Assembly (NCBI RefSeq): GCF_009766105.1
Contig: NZ_LMUH01000001.1
Span: forward strand, 63,187-127,186
Direction of reading: 5' to 3'
DNA length: 64,000 bases
From: Granulicella sp. S156
GTDB taxonomy: Bacteria > Acidobacteriota > Terriglobia > Terriglobales > Acidobacteriaceae
Below are positions 24,405 through 32,635 of this stretch, one piece after another. Positions within the stretch are counted from its first letter, which is position 1. Every line of letters begins with the position of its first letter. A program made the translations under genes and the position numbers. The notes under the pieces were generated by a model that worked only from the letters and a program-made list of their open reading frames with translations, searched no databases and was not told the origin of the DNA.

Positions 24405-25274
24405 GTGGATCACGTAGAGCACAAGCAGCAGATCGACGGGGAAGAGGCACAAGCTGGAGCCGCTGCGGCGTTACAGAAGGCCGCAGCCATCATGGCACAG
24501 CTGCGGGGACCGGGTGGATGTCCGTGGGATCGCGAGCAGACCTTCGACACCATCAAGCGGCACACGCTGGAGGAGACCTACGAGGTCTTTGACGCGATCG
24601 AACGGCGCGCATGGCCCGATTTGAAGGACGAACTTGGCGATCTTCTGTTGCAAGTACTCTTCTATGCGCAGATGGCGAGCGAAGCAGGGCACTTCGACCT
24701 GCGGGATGTAGCCGAGAACCTGAACGCGAAGCTGATCCGTAGGCATCCGCATATCTTTCCTCCCAAAGACGGGAACCTCGTCGAAGCGGCTAATTCAAGC
24801 GCTGTGCTGCGTAACTGGGAGCAGATCAAGCAAGAAGAGAAAAAGGAAAAACCTGCTGCTGCGTCTATGCTGGATGACGTTCCGCGCTCCATGCCTGCGA
24901 CGCTGGAGGCGAGCAAGCTGGGTTCCAGGGCTGCAAAGGTCGGGTTCGACTGGCCAGATAGCTCGGGGCTGTTCGCGAAACTGGATGAAGAGATTGCGGA
25001 GCTCCTGGTCGAGGTAGAGGCGAACCATCGTGAGAACGTGGAGGCAGAGTTTGGTGACCTGCTGTTTACGGCAATGAATCTGGCACGGCACCTTAAGGTG
25101 GATGCGGAGTCGGCCTTGCGACGCAGCAATGCGACGTTTCGCGCACGCTTTGCCGCGATGGAATCTAGGGTTGGCGGCGCGGCAGCTCTGGAAACGATGT
25201 CGCCGGAGGAGTTGGAGCAGTTATGGCGAGAGGCTAAATCCGCTGAAACAAAAATATCGGAGACGAGGTCTTGA
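24405..25274 (+). CDS. mazG: Nucleoside triphosphate pyrophosphohydrolase MazG
   Basis: A 289-residue MazG, which hydrolyses nucleoside triphosphates to the monophosphate and pyrophosphate, clearing damaged or surplus NTPs. Seen: LRGPGGCPWDREQT (33-46), the first metal motif E56-E57-xx-E60 with E76 and D79, HPHIF, and a second MazG-like domain (EEIAELLVEVEA, EFGDLLF) in the C-terminal half, as in the two-domain E. coli type. The GTG at 24405 is the first start after the tandem repeat; no Shine-Dalgarno is clear. The stop overlaps the next gene's TTG start by 4 bases. Confidence 0.92.
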   Translation: MDHVEHKQQIDGEEAQAGAAAALQKAAAIMAQLRGPGGCPWDREQTFDTIKRHTLEETYEVFDAIERRAWPDLKDELGDLLLQVLFYAQMASEAGHFDLRDVAENLNAKLIRRHPHIFPPKDGNLVEAANSSAVLRNWEQIKQEEKKEKPAAASMLDDVPRSMPATLEASKLGSRAAKVGFDWPDSSGLFAKLDEEIAELLVEVEANHRENVEAEFGDLLFTAMNLARHLKVDAESALRRSNATFRARFAAMESRVGGAAALETMSPEELEQLWREAKSAETKISETRS

Positions 25275-26044
25275 ACGTAGTGGCACAGTCAGGAGCAGAG
25301 ATTCGCATTGAATCTCTAACGGAGTTGGAACAGTTCGATCGCTGCGTGGAGTTGCAGCTTACCGTCTGGGGCTACAGTGATGGCGACTTGATTCCACGCC
25401 GTGTGTTTTTGGTCGCTTCGCGCATCGGGGGGCAGGTGCTGGGGGCGTTCGACGGCGATGTGATGGCAGGCTTCGCGATGGCGCTGCCGGGGTATCGTAA
25501 TGGCCACCCTTATCTGCACTCGCACATGGTGGGTGTGCTCGCAGAGTATCGCAATGCCGGGATTGGACGGCGGCTCAAGCTTGCCCAGCGAGAAGATGCT
25601 CTGGCGCGCGGGATCGAGCTGATGGAGTGGACCTTCGATCCGCTGGAGATCAAGAACGCACACCTGAATATTGCCAAGCTGGGAGCGATCTCTCGCCGTT
25701 ATAAGCGCGATTTTTACGGGCCTTCGAGTTCACCACTGCAAGGCGGTCTTCCCACCGATCGCGTCTACGCCGAATGGTGGCTGCGTTCGGAGCGCGTGAC
25801 GCGCGTTCTGGCCGGCGAAGCGCCCACCATACAGCCCACCCAGCATGTGGATGTACCTGCGGAGATCTATGCCTGGAAGGCCTCAACCGATGATCACGAT
25901 GCCGCGCGCGAGGTCCAGTCGCGCAATGCGGCTGCGCTGGAGTCGGCCTTTGCCAGTGGGCTATCTGTAGTTGGCTATGAGCGCAGCCCCAAGGGCGATG
26001 GGCGCTTTCTGTTGGGTGTTTGGGACGAACAATACCTGTATTGA
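25271..26044 (+). CDS. GNAT acyltransferase (COG3375 type), partner of the OSBS/NSAR gene
   Basis: A 257-residue GNAT-fold protein. The acyl-CoA-binding motif lies in HMVGVLAEYRNAGIGRRLKLAQ (RxxGxG/A equivalent NAGIGRRL), followed by MEWTFDPLEIKNAHLNIAKLG. This is the COG3375 type, often found next to o-succinylbenzoate synthase/N-succinylamino acid racemase enzymes, where it serves as an amino acid N-succinyltransferase in the known D-to-L conversion route of Geobacillus. The TTG at 25271 overlaps the mazG stop and has GGAG 8 bases upstream; GTG at 25280 is the alternative. The enolase gene follows after 28 bases. Confidence 0.82.
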   Translation: MNVVAQSGAEIRIESLTELEQFDRCVELQLTVWGYSDGDLIPRRVFLVASRIGGQVLGAFDGDVMAGFAMALPGYRNGHPYLHSHMVGVLAEYRNAGIGRRLKLAQREDALARGIELMEWTFDPLEIKNAHLNIAKLGAISRRYKRDFYGPSSSPLQGGLPTDRVYAEWWLRSERVTRVLAGEAPTIQPTQHVDVPAEIYAWKASTDDHDAAREVQSRNAAALESAFASGLSVVGYERSPKGDGRFLLGVWDEQYLY

Positions 26045-26072
26045 GCGGCGCGGTTTGTAAGAGGGAGAGACG

Positions 26073-27179
26073 ATGAAGATTGAAGCCATACACATGCGCG
26101 AGCTGAATATGCCGCTTGCCCATCCATTTGAGACAAGCTTTGGTATCACGACTGGCCGCCGAATTCTGCTGGTCGAGATCGAAGCTGAGGGCGTTAGCGC
26201 CTGGGGCGAATGCGTGGCGGGCGAGCATCCGTACTTCAGCGACGAGATGGTCGATACGGCGTGGCACATCACCGAGACGGAACTGTCGCCACGGTTGCTG
26301 AATGTGGAGATCTCCAGTGGTCGCGACTGTCCGGCATTGTTTGAGCAGGTACGTGGTCACCGCATGGCCAAGGCGGCTCTGGAGAACGCCGTATGGGAGC
26401 TCGACGCACAGCGGCAGGGTGTTTCCCTGGCGAAGTTGCTGGGCGGCACGCGATCAACGATTCCGTGCGGCGTGTCGATTGGCATACAGCCTACGCCCGA
26501 GAAGTTGATGGAGAAGATCGAGACCGAGGTGGCCGCTGGCTATCAACGTATCAAGCTGAAGTGCAAGCCCGGTTGGGATGATCGCATCTTTGCGATGGTT
26601 CGCGATCGCTGGCCTGACATTCTTCTAAGCTGCGATGCGAATTCAGCGTACAGCCTGGACGATGCCAATCACATCGCGGCGTGGGACCGGTTCAACCTGT
26701 TAATGATCGAGCAGCCGCTCTGGTATGACGATTTCTATTTTCACGCGACGCTGCAGAAGCGCATCAATACAAAGATTTGTTTGGACGAGTGCATTCGCAA
26801 CCATCGCGACGCGCGTGCTGCGCTGGAACTAGGCAGTGGGAAGATCATCAACATCAAGGTAGGCCGTGTCGGCGGGTTTACAGAGGCCCTCGCCGTTCAT
26901 GATGTTGCACAGGAGTTTGGTGTCCCCGTATGGTGCGGAGGTATGTTGGAGACCGGTATCGGACGTGCGCATAACATCGCACTTTCGTCGTTACCGAATT
27001 TCAAGTTGCCTGGAGATGTATCGGCCTCGAAGCGCTACTGGACACAGGACATTATTGAGCCGGAGGTAACGGTTAGCTCATCGGGTGAAATCACAGTGCC
27101 GACGACACCAGGTCGCGGATTTGAGGTGCGACGCGATCGCATCGACGCTATCACCGTGCGGCAGCACACGCTTCGCTAG
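26073..27179 (+). CDS. menC: Enolase-superfamily OSBS / N-succinylamino acid racemase
   Basis: A 368-residue enzyme of the muconate-lactonizing subgroup. All catalytic residues are present: K161 and K163 (IKLKCK), metal ligands D188, E213 and D238 (SCDAN, MIEQPLW, CLDEC), and K262 (INIKVGRVGG). Family members make o-succinylbenzoate in menaquinone synthesis, racemise N-succinylamino acids, or do both. The adjacent COG3375 acyltransferase favours N-succinylamino acid racemase activity here; no men genes are nearby. AGAGGGAGAG precedes the ATG. The symbol menC is the usual family name and does not settle the reaction. Confidence 0.87.
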   Translation: MKIEAIHMRELNMPLAHPFETSFGITTGRRILLVEIEAEGVSAWGECVAGEHPYFSDEMVDTAWHITETELSPRLLNVEISSGRDCPALFEQVRGHRMAKAALENAVWELDAQRQGVSLAKLLGGTRSTIPCGVSIGIQPTPEKLMEKIETEVAAGYQRIKLKCKPGWDDRIFAMVRDRWPDILLSCDANSAYSLDDANHIAAWDRFNLLMIEQPLWYDDFYFHATLQKRINTKICLDECIRNHRDARAALELGSGKIINIKVGRVGGFTEALAVHDVAQEFGVPVWCGGMLETGIGRAHNIALSSLPNFKLPGDVSASKRYWTQDIIEPEVTVSSSGEITVPTTPGRGFEVRRDRIDAITVRQHTLR

Positions 27180-27192
27180 AGGGGTTCTGTAT

Positions 27193-28149
27193 CTAGCGAA
27201 GCGGAATAGAGATCGCCAACAGTATCCGGATGGCCTCCTGATAGGGAACCATCGCAGGCATCTGTCGGAAGTCCGAATTAGTCATCACCGAATTCTGAGG
27301 CAAGGTTTTGACGAGTACGCGAAGGGTTAGTTGCTCTTCAAGGTGTGAGTAAAACCATCGTCCGTTGCCGGAGTCGGTCTGTTCAAACGCTACCTTCCCA
27401 CCACGATGGACAGCTCCTAGTATGCCCCAGCCGAAGTCGACGTCGTGGAGAACGTGCGCCTCTCCGCGGGTCAGTTGGTGTGTCTGTTGGTCGATCCAGA
27501 ACCGCCCTGCCAGGCCGGTGAGCACTCCGGAAAATAGGGTAGGTGGCTTGAACTTAGGATCGGGCTGAAAGTCGATGACAATCTGCTTCGAGGTCGAACC
27601 TGGAAACTGTGGTTGCCCGGGGACATAGGTGTAGATCATGGCCTGCGGCATGAGCCGGACCAGATTCATGACATCGGAGCGCATCGCGGAGTCGCGCTTG
27701 TGGTGCTTGATGAAGTCAGATGGTGAAGCGAGTGAGTCGGTCAGACGCTGGCGCTCGCCGGTGTCTTCAGCCGCTGTAATTGGCTGGCCGTTTCGTTCGA
27801 TCAGCCGTGCTACGCTGCCATCGCGACTCTCGATGATCTCGCGCGTCGTATCGCCCTTCGCGTCGATCTTGCGTTGGCGGTAGCGCAGAGGAAAGGTTCC
27901 ATCGGCGTCGATGATGTGCACTTCATTGTCTGCTGCCTGCTCTATCCAGAAGCGTGGAGGCTCGGAAGGAAGTGTCGTTGCAGGCTGGTTCTGAGCCGTA
28001 GACTGGGCCGCACCCGAGTGCGCAAGACAAAGGGTTGCACTGGAAAACAGGATCAGAACTGCCACAAAACGCCTGCATTTCGCCTGCGGCAAGGGAAGTC
28101 GCATTAAAAAGTTCAATCTTCGAAAGCCTCGCTGTAAAGTTAGACGCAT
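27193..28149 (-). CDS. Secreted hypothetical protein (possible LolA-like fold)
   Basis: A 318-residue protein with an N-terminal signal segment (FVAVLILFSSATLCLAHSGAAQ at about 28-49 in two overlapping pieces) and a beta-rich body without recognised motifs. Phrases such as GRFWIDQQTHQLTRGEAHV and KQIVIDFQPDPKFKPP are like the outer-membrane-lipoprotein-sorting (LolA/LolB-type) half-barrels that acidobacteria have in many secreted proteins; this is only a resemblance. The start is uncertain: ATG 28149 or ATG 28104, the latter giving a more usual signal peptide. It ends 13 bases from the convergent enolase gene. Confidence 0.65.
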   Translation of the reverse strand: MRLTLQRGFRRLNFLMRLPLPQAKCRRFVAVLILFSSATLCLAHSGAAQSTAQNQPATTLPSEPPRFWIEQAADNEVHIIDADGTFPLRYRQRKIDAKGDTTREIIESRDGSVARLIERNGQPITAAEDTGERQRLTDSLASPSDFIKHHKRDSAMRSDVMNLVRLMPQAMIYTYVPGQPQFPGSTSKQIVIDFQPDPKFKPPTLFSGVLTGLAGRFWIDQQTHQLTRGEAHVLHDVDFGWGILGAVHRGGKVAFEQTDSGNGRWFYSHLEEQLTLRVLVKTLPQNSVMTNSDFRQMPAMVPYQEAIRILLAISIPLR

Positions 28150-28281
28150 AATCCCGGATGGAAGATGATTGTGCTACCTCATTTGGTTGGGTATAGTTCG
28201 GCTCAGTGCTACTGTAAGGCATCTGGGGGTAGGAGCGACACTGGTAAGAAGAAAACGGCGGGACCTAAGGAAGGTATCGCC

Positions 28282-28305
28282 ATGCTGACGGAAGTAAAAG
28301 CCTGA
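28282..28305 (+). CDS. Candidate 7-codon leader peptide
   Basis: A seven-codon frame (MLTEVKA, stop TGA) with a strong Shine-Dalgarno AAGGAAGG 7 bases upstream, ending 28 bases before the methyltransferase ATG. The position and ribosome-binding site suit a translated leader, but a frame this short may arise by chance. There is no run of one amino acid as in classical attenuators. Confidence 0.25.
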   Translation: MLTEVKA

Positions 28306-28333
28306 GAGTCTTTTCGGCTCTGGAAAGCTAGCC

Positions 28334-28981
28334 ATGTTCGACATCTTCAAGAAGGGTAAGGACTCCGGCGGGAATGGCGCAGGAGAAAGCTCGACTCGTC
28401 ATTCCCGCGGCTGGAACGACATTCTCGCGTTCATGAAGGCGAGCGAAGCTCTGCGCGTGCTCGACTTCGGAGCAACCTCACCAGCCAACATCAATTATCT
28501 GACCTCACTGGGGCACAGTGTCTATATGTCGAATATCGTTCAGGATGCAGCCCGCCCTGAATGGTTGAAGCCGCCTGCGCCCGATGCAAAGCCGGGAAGC
28601 CCGCAGGAGTTCGATACGGAAGGATTTATTGCGGCCAACCTCGATTTTTCGCAACGCGATTTCGATGTCATTCTTCTCTGGGACACCGCGAACTATCTGC
28701 CGCCGCAATTAGTTCCGGCTTTATTTCAGCGATTACGCCAGGTTCTCCGTCCGGATGGCAATCTGCTGGCCTTTTTTCATGGTCGTGTCGATGGTCCAGG
28801 GACGACATTTTCCCGCTATCAGCTTACCGACAGTGAGAACCTGATTGTGCTGACTTCGGGAAATTTCCCCGTGCAGACGGTCTACCAAACGCGCCAGATC
28901 GAGAAGTTTTTAGAGGGATATAGTCGGGTTCGCTTCTTTCTGGGCAAGGATAATGTCCGCGAAGTGATTGCGGTCCACTAA
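28334..28981 (+). CDS. Class I SAM-dependent methyltransferase-like protein
   Basis: A 215-residue protein with a Rossmann methyltransferase fold: LRVLDFGATSPANINYLTSLG is the SAM motif I region (GATSPAN replaces the common GxGxG), DFDVILLWDTANYLPP is motif IV, and LFQRLRQVLRPDGNLLAFFH is the strand after it. The altered motif I raises the chance of weak or absent SAM binding. GGAAAG lies upstream of the ATG. It stands alone: a secreted-protein gene is divergent and a nested palindrome begins right after the stop codon. The substrate is unknown. Confidence 0.75.
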   Translation: MFDIFKKGKDSGGNGAGESSTRHSRGWNDILAFMKASEALRVLDFGATSPANINYLTSLGHSVYMSNIVQDAARPEWLKPPAPDAKPGSPQEFDTEGFIAANLDFSQRDFDVILLWDTANYLPPQLVPALFQRLRQVLRPDGNLLAFFHGRVDGPGTTFSRYQLTDSENLIVLTSGNFPVQTVYQTRQIEKFLEGYSRVRFFLGKDNVREVIAVH

Positions 28982-29089
28982 AGCATTTTCACAGTGAGTG
29001 TAGGGTGGAACAAAGGTCGTTTGCGTGGTTTCCCCTAAGAAAACCACGTTGCACAATCTTTGCGAAGTCACAGCGACTGTGAAAATGCT
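28982..29089. repeat. Nested palindrome after the methyltransferase gene
   Basis: A 108-bp element with a perfect 14-bp outer inverted repeat (AGCATTTTCACAGT at 28982-28995, ACTGTGAAAATGCT at 29076-29089) and an inner 8-bp one (CGTGGTTT at 29024-29031, AAACCACG at 29041-29048). It begins at the base after the TAA stop. Its design matches the elements at 3591, 6855 and 9601, but the sequence differs. Confidence 0.75.
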
Positions 29090-29131
29090 GCTAAGAGCAG
29101 TATCTAAACTTGCAGTTTTCTTGTAAGTGCT

Positions 29132-29179
29132 GCAAAGAGAAAGGGAAGGCTGATTTGTCAGCCTTCCCTTTCTCTTTGC
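29132..29179. terminator. Long perfect hairpin between convergent genes
   Basis: A perfect 22-bp stem (29132-29153 and 29158-29179) closed by a TTTG loop, lying between the stop codons of the methyltransferase (+) and AT-hook (-) genes. Neither side has a strong U-tract, so if it is a terminator it is unusual; it could also be an RNase III-type processing site. One arm is almost pure purine. Confidence 0.6.
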
Positions 29180-29200
29180 GATAGCAGTCAGCCAGGAAGA

Positions 29201-29521
29201 TTACTTCTTCGCGGCTTCCTTGCGACGCTCAGCCCAGCGGCGCTTCATGGCATCAGCGATGCGCTTGCGGCCCTCGGGGCTCAGCTTACGCTTACCCTTG
29301 GTGGCCTTTGCCGCCACTGGTTTGGGTGCTGAGGCCAGTGCGGCCTTGGTAACTACAGACTTGGGAGCATTTTTGCTGCCCTTGGGCCGTCCACGTCCTG
29401 ATTTGGCAACAGCTGTAACTGCAGCGGCTGTGCTTGTTCCGGCGCCTGTAAGGGCGGCGCGGATATGTTGAAGTCGTGCTATCTCAGCGTCCAACTCCGA
29501 CAGAATGCGATTGAAGTCCAT
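29201..29521 (-). CDS. Small basic AT-hook protein
   Basis: A 106-residue protein. Residues 1-22 form a charged helix (possible dimer coiled coil), residues 42-50 are the AT-hook core SGRGRPKGSK, then an Ala/Lys-rich linker, and residues about 77-102 a very basic segment (KRKLSPEGRKRIADAMKRRW). AT-hooks bind the minor groove of AT-rich DNA, so a nucleoid-associated or regulatory role is likely. GGAG lies upstream of the ATG. The AT-rich gap 29522-29743 between it and lnt holds both divergent promoters and a small CCTCC/GGAGG hairpin. Confidence 0.78.
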   Translation of the reverse strand: MDFNRILSELDAEIARLQHIRAALTGAGTSTAAAVTAVAKSGRGRPKGSKNAPKSVVTKAALASAPKPVAAKATKGKRKLSPEGRKRIADAMKRRWAERRKEAAKK

Positions 29522-29743
29522 TTTGAAATCTCCATTTCATTTTTTCTATACATCCATCGTACCTACTGCTAGCCCTGACTTCGATGGAGTTACACCATAT
29601 AGTTTCGATTGCCCAATTGCAATCATATAATTAAATGACCTCCTTGTTGGAGGTGCTGTATAGCTCTAAGTTGCATGTAAGCGGGAGTTATTTCGCCTGT
29701 TCTTCGTGTAGTTTTCACGTAATACTCCTGTGACAGTTCACTA

Positions 29744-31387
29744 ATGCGGAGAATGCTAGACTCGAAACCGATGCGGACTATCCCTTTACGTCTCTGGGCG
29801 CTGGCGGTTTTAGCGTCATTTCTGCAGGTGCTGCCATTCCCCCTTGCTGGTCCAGTACCCTTGTGGCGTAGGCTTTTCTGCTGGTTTTGCCTGGTGCCGC
29901 TGTTGTTGGCTTTACTTGGTAAAGATACCCATGGAAGCCGCCTAAGACCTGGACAGACCGCACTTTTAGGCTATGTCTGCGGTTTCTTCTGGTACCTGGG
30001 AAATTGTTATTGGACCTATCAGACCATGTATTTGTACGGCGGGCTGGCTAAGCCTGTCGCACTTGGGATTCTTCTTCTTTTTAGCTTGTATCTTGGTCTG
30101 TATCACGCATTATTCGGCTGGCTAGTGGGGCTTTTGAATGCGCGTATGGGACGCAAGGCAGCCCTAATCGCGGCGCCATTTCTTTGGGTAGCCGTGGAAC
30201 TGGCGCGGGCACGTATTACGGGATTTCCCTGGGATCTTCTGGGCTATACGCAAGTAGACAATTCCTTACTCACGAAGCTGGCACCGCTCGGCGGAGTAAT
30301 GCTTTTGAGCTTCATTGTGGCTATTCCCAGTGCGATTTTCGCATCTATTGGGGTTGCTCAAAGTACACGCCAACGCCTAAATCTGCTCGCGATCGGTGTT
30401 TTACTTGTCGCCGGATTGCAGTTGGGGGTACTTAGCCATTCGCCAGAGGATCTGTCGGAACACACGGCAGTCCTGTTACAGGAAAATCTCGCGGTAGGCG
30501 CTCCAGGCCGCAATGTAGAAGTTCTCCATACACAAGAAAAATACCGCCAATTTGTTGGATGGAGCCTTTCGCCACTTGTTTCAGTTACGAAAAATGGGTC
30601 GGAGCTTTCCTGGGTATCGGTGCCACAGAACGCGAAACACGATCTCATTATTTGGCCGGAGGCACCCGCGGATTTCGCGACAACAGACCCTGCATTTCGT
30701 GCGCAACTAGGTAGTCTGGCGCGTTCCAGCGATACTCCCGTGATAGCTGGCAGTTTGGGGGTCGACTTCGATTCTTCCGCTGAGGGCGGTTATCGCGAGT
30801 ACGGTTCGGCCGCTGTCTTCGATAAGGATGGAACCTATCTCGGCCGCTATGACAAAATTCATCGCGTGCCCTGGGGAGAATACGTCCCGTATAAGCAATT
30901 ATTCTTCTTTGCGGGCAAACTGGTGGATGGTGTCGGGCGAATGGATGCCGGGACCCAGCATACGATCTTCCAGTTGGATGGGCATAAAGAAGCCGTTTTT
31001 ATCTGCTATGAGTCGATCTTCGGCGATGAGGTTCGTGAGTTTGTAAAGAATGGTGCAGAAGTACTAGTGAATATTTCCGATGATGGCTGGTTTGGCGATA
31101 CCGGAGCACCCTGGCAACATCTCGATATGGCTAGGATGCGTGCCATCGAAAATCGCCGTTGGATCCTGAGAGACACCAATACCGGCGTTACAACTGCGAT
31201 TGACCCGCATGGGCGCGGTATCTTCTCAACACCTCGCCATGTGCGTGCTGCATTCGCTTTCCCGTTCGACTATCGCGACGACCTCACCTTCTACACGCGC
31301 CACGGCGACTGGTTTGCCTGGATATGCGCATTGGTCAGCGCGGCGATGTTAGTAATGAGTTTTCTGCCACGAAGAGAAGTAAACTAG
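29744..31387 (+). CDS. lnt: Apolipoprotein N-acyltransferase
   Basis: A 547-residue inner-membrane enzyme that adds the third acyl chain to lipoproteins before sorting. The N-terminal half has about 6-7 membrane helices; the periplasmic nitrilase-like domain carries the catalytic triad: Glu in IIWPEAPADF, Lys in RYDKIHRVPWGEYVPY and Cys in AVFICYESIFGDEV. A last helix closes the protein (about 520-537). ATG 29744 and ATG 29771 are both possible starts; the second (MRTIPLRL) fits other family members better. prfB begins 5 bases after the stop, so the two are probably cotranscribed. The window's lipobox protein at 9747-11861 is a likely substrate. Confidence 0.92.
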   Translation: MRRMLDSKPMRTIPLRLWALAVLASFLQVLPFPLAGPVPLWRRLFCWFCLVPLLLALLGKDTHGSRLRPGQTALLGYVCGFFWYLGNCYWTYQTMYLYGGLAKPVALGILLLFSLYLGLYHALFGWLVGLLNARMGRKAALIAAPFLWVAVELARARITGFPWDLLGYTQVDNSLLTKLAPLGGVMLLSFIVAIPSAIFASIGVAQSTRQRLNLLAIGVLLVAGLQLGVLSHSPEDLSEHTAVLLQENLAVGAPGRNVEVLHTQEKYRQFVGWSLSPLVSVTKNGSELSWVSVPQNAKHDLIIWPEAPADFATTDPAFRAQLGSLARSSDTPVIAGSLGVDFDSSAEGGYREYGSAAVFDKDGTYLGRYDKIHRVPWGEYVPYKQLFFFAGKLVDGVGRMDAGTQHTIFQLDGHKEAVFICYESIFGDEVREFVKNGAEVLVNISDDGWFGDTGAPWQHLDMARMRAIENRRWILRDTNTGVTTAIDPHGRGIFSTPRHVRAAFAFPFDYRDDLTFYTRHGDWFAWICALVSAAMLVMSFLPRREVN

Positions 31388-31392
31388 TTCTT

Positions 31393-32527
31393 ATGTTGAA
31401 TGATCTGGAATTTGCTTACTCCCCGGTCCGCGAGAAGGTGCGCGACCTGCGGGAGTATCTTTGACTCACCCCGCCTGAAAAAAGAGCTTGCTGTTATCGA
31501 GGAAAAGATCGCCGACCCGGCGGTCTGGTCCGATGCTGCAAAGTCACAACCCCTGATGCGCGAGCGAAAACGGCTCGAGTCGCAACTGGCCAATGACGCC
31601 GAGCTGGCACGTCGTGGTGAGGACATTGACGCCTACTTTGACCTGATGCGTGAGGGAGAGGCTTCGGTTGAACCGGATCTCAAGCGAGAGATTGACTCCC
31701 TTGTGATTTTCTCCGAAGCCCTCGAATCGCGCACAATGCTCTCGGAAGAGAACGATACCTTGAACGCTATCGTTACAGTGCATCCCGGCGCCGGAGGAAC
31801 GGAGAGCCAGGACTGGGCCGAGATGCTGATGCGGATGTATCTGCGCTGGGCTGAGCGGCAGGGCTTCAAGACCGAGATTAACGAACTGCAGGATGGTGAA
31901 GAGGCCGGCATCAAGTCGGCGACTTTTACCATCACGGGCGATTTCGCCTTCGGCCTGCTCTCCGGAGAGACAGGCGTGCATCGATTGGTGCGTATATCGC
32001 CTTTCGATCAGGCCAAACGCCGCCATACCAGCTTTGCCAGCGTCTTCGTCTCACCTGAGATTGACGACTCTATCGTCATCGATATCAAACCCGACGATCT
32101 TCGCATCGATACCTACCGTTCAGGCGGTAAGGGCGGCCAGCATGTCAATACGACCGACTCCGCCGTGCGTATCACGCATCTTCCGACGGGCATCGTTGCG
32201 GGCTGTCAGAACGAGCGCTCGCAGCATAAGAACAAAGAGCGGGCCATGAAGATGCTGCGCTCGCGTCTCTATGAGTACGAGCTCGACAAGAAAAAGGCTG
32301 TCAGCCGCAAGCTGGAGGACTCGAAACTGGAGATTAACTTCGGCTCGCAGATTCGCAGCTATGTGTTGCAGCCCTATCGCATTGCCAAGGATCTGCGCAC
32401 ACGCGTAGAAGTCGGGGACGTCGATCGCGTGCTCGATGGCGAGCTGGAGCCTTTTATTCGTGGCTATCTCAAGATGCGCAGGGAAGGCGGCGTTCCGGCA
32501 GCCATTGCGGACGACGATCTGGGATGA
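31393..32527 (+). CDS. prfB: Peptide chain release factor 2, with programmed +1 frameshift
   Basis: RF2 of about 377 residues, read in two frames: 31393-31461 (23 codons), then a +1 shift to 31463-32527. The shift site reads TAT CTT TGA C at 31456-31465, with the internal Shine-Dalgarno-like GGGAG just upstream. This is the conserved autoregulatory site at which scarce RF2 lets ribosomes slip past its own UGA. After the shift: the SPF tripeptide-anticodon region (ISPFDQAKRRHTS) and the GGQ loop (SGGKGGQHVNTTDSAV). RF2 frees chains at UGA and UAA. It lies 5 bases after lnt. Confidence 0.97.
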
Positions 32528-32635
32528 CATCTGTCATGAAAGTCGGTGACATACGGCACTTCTTCCTCGCGATGAAACGCTGAATACTTCTCGCAGCGAT
32601 GTGGAGTCATCAGAATCATCGCGGGGAGGAACACC

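Noticed and set aside
28160..28281. A possible structured leader before the methyltransferase gene.
   Set aside because: The G-rich stretch around 28226-28275 has no stable long pairing and matches no riboswitch class I know.
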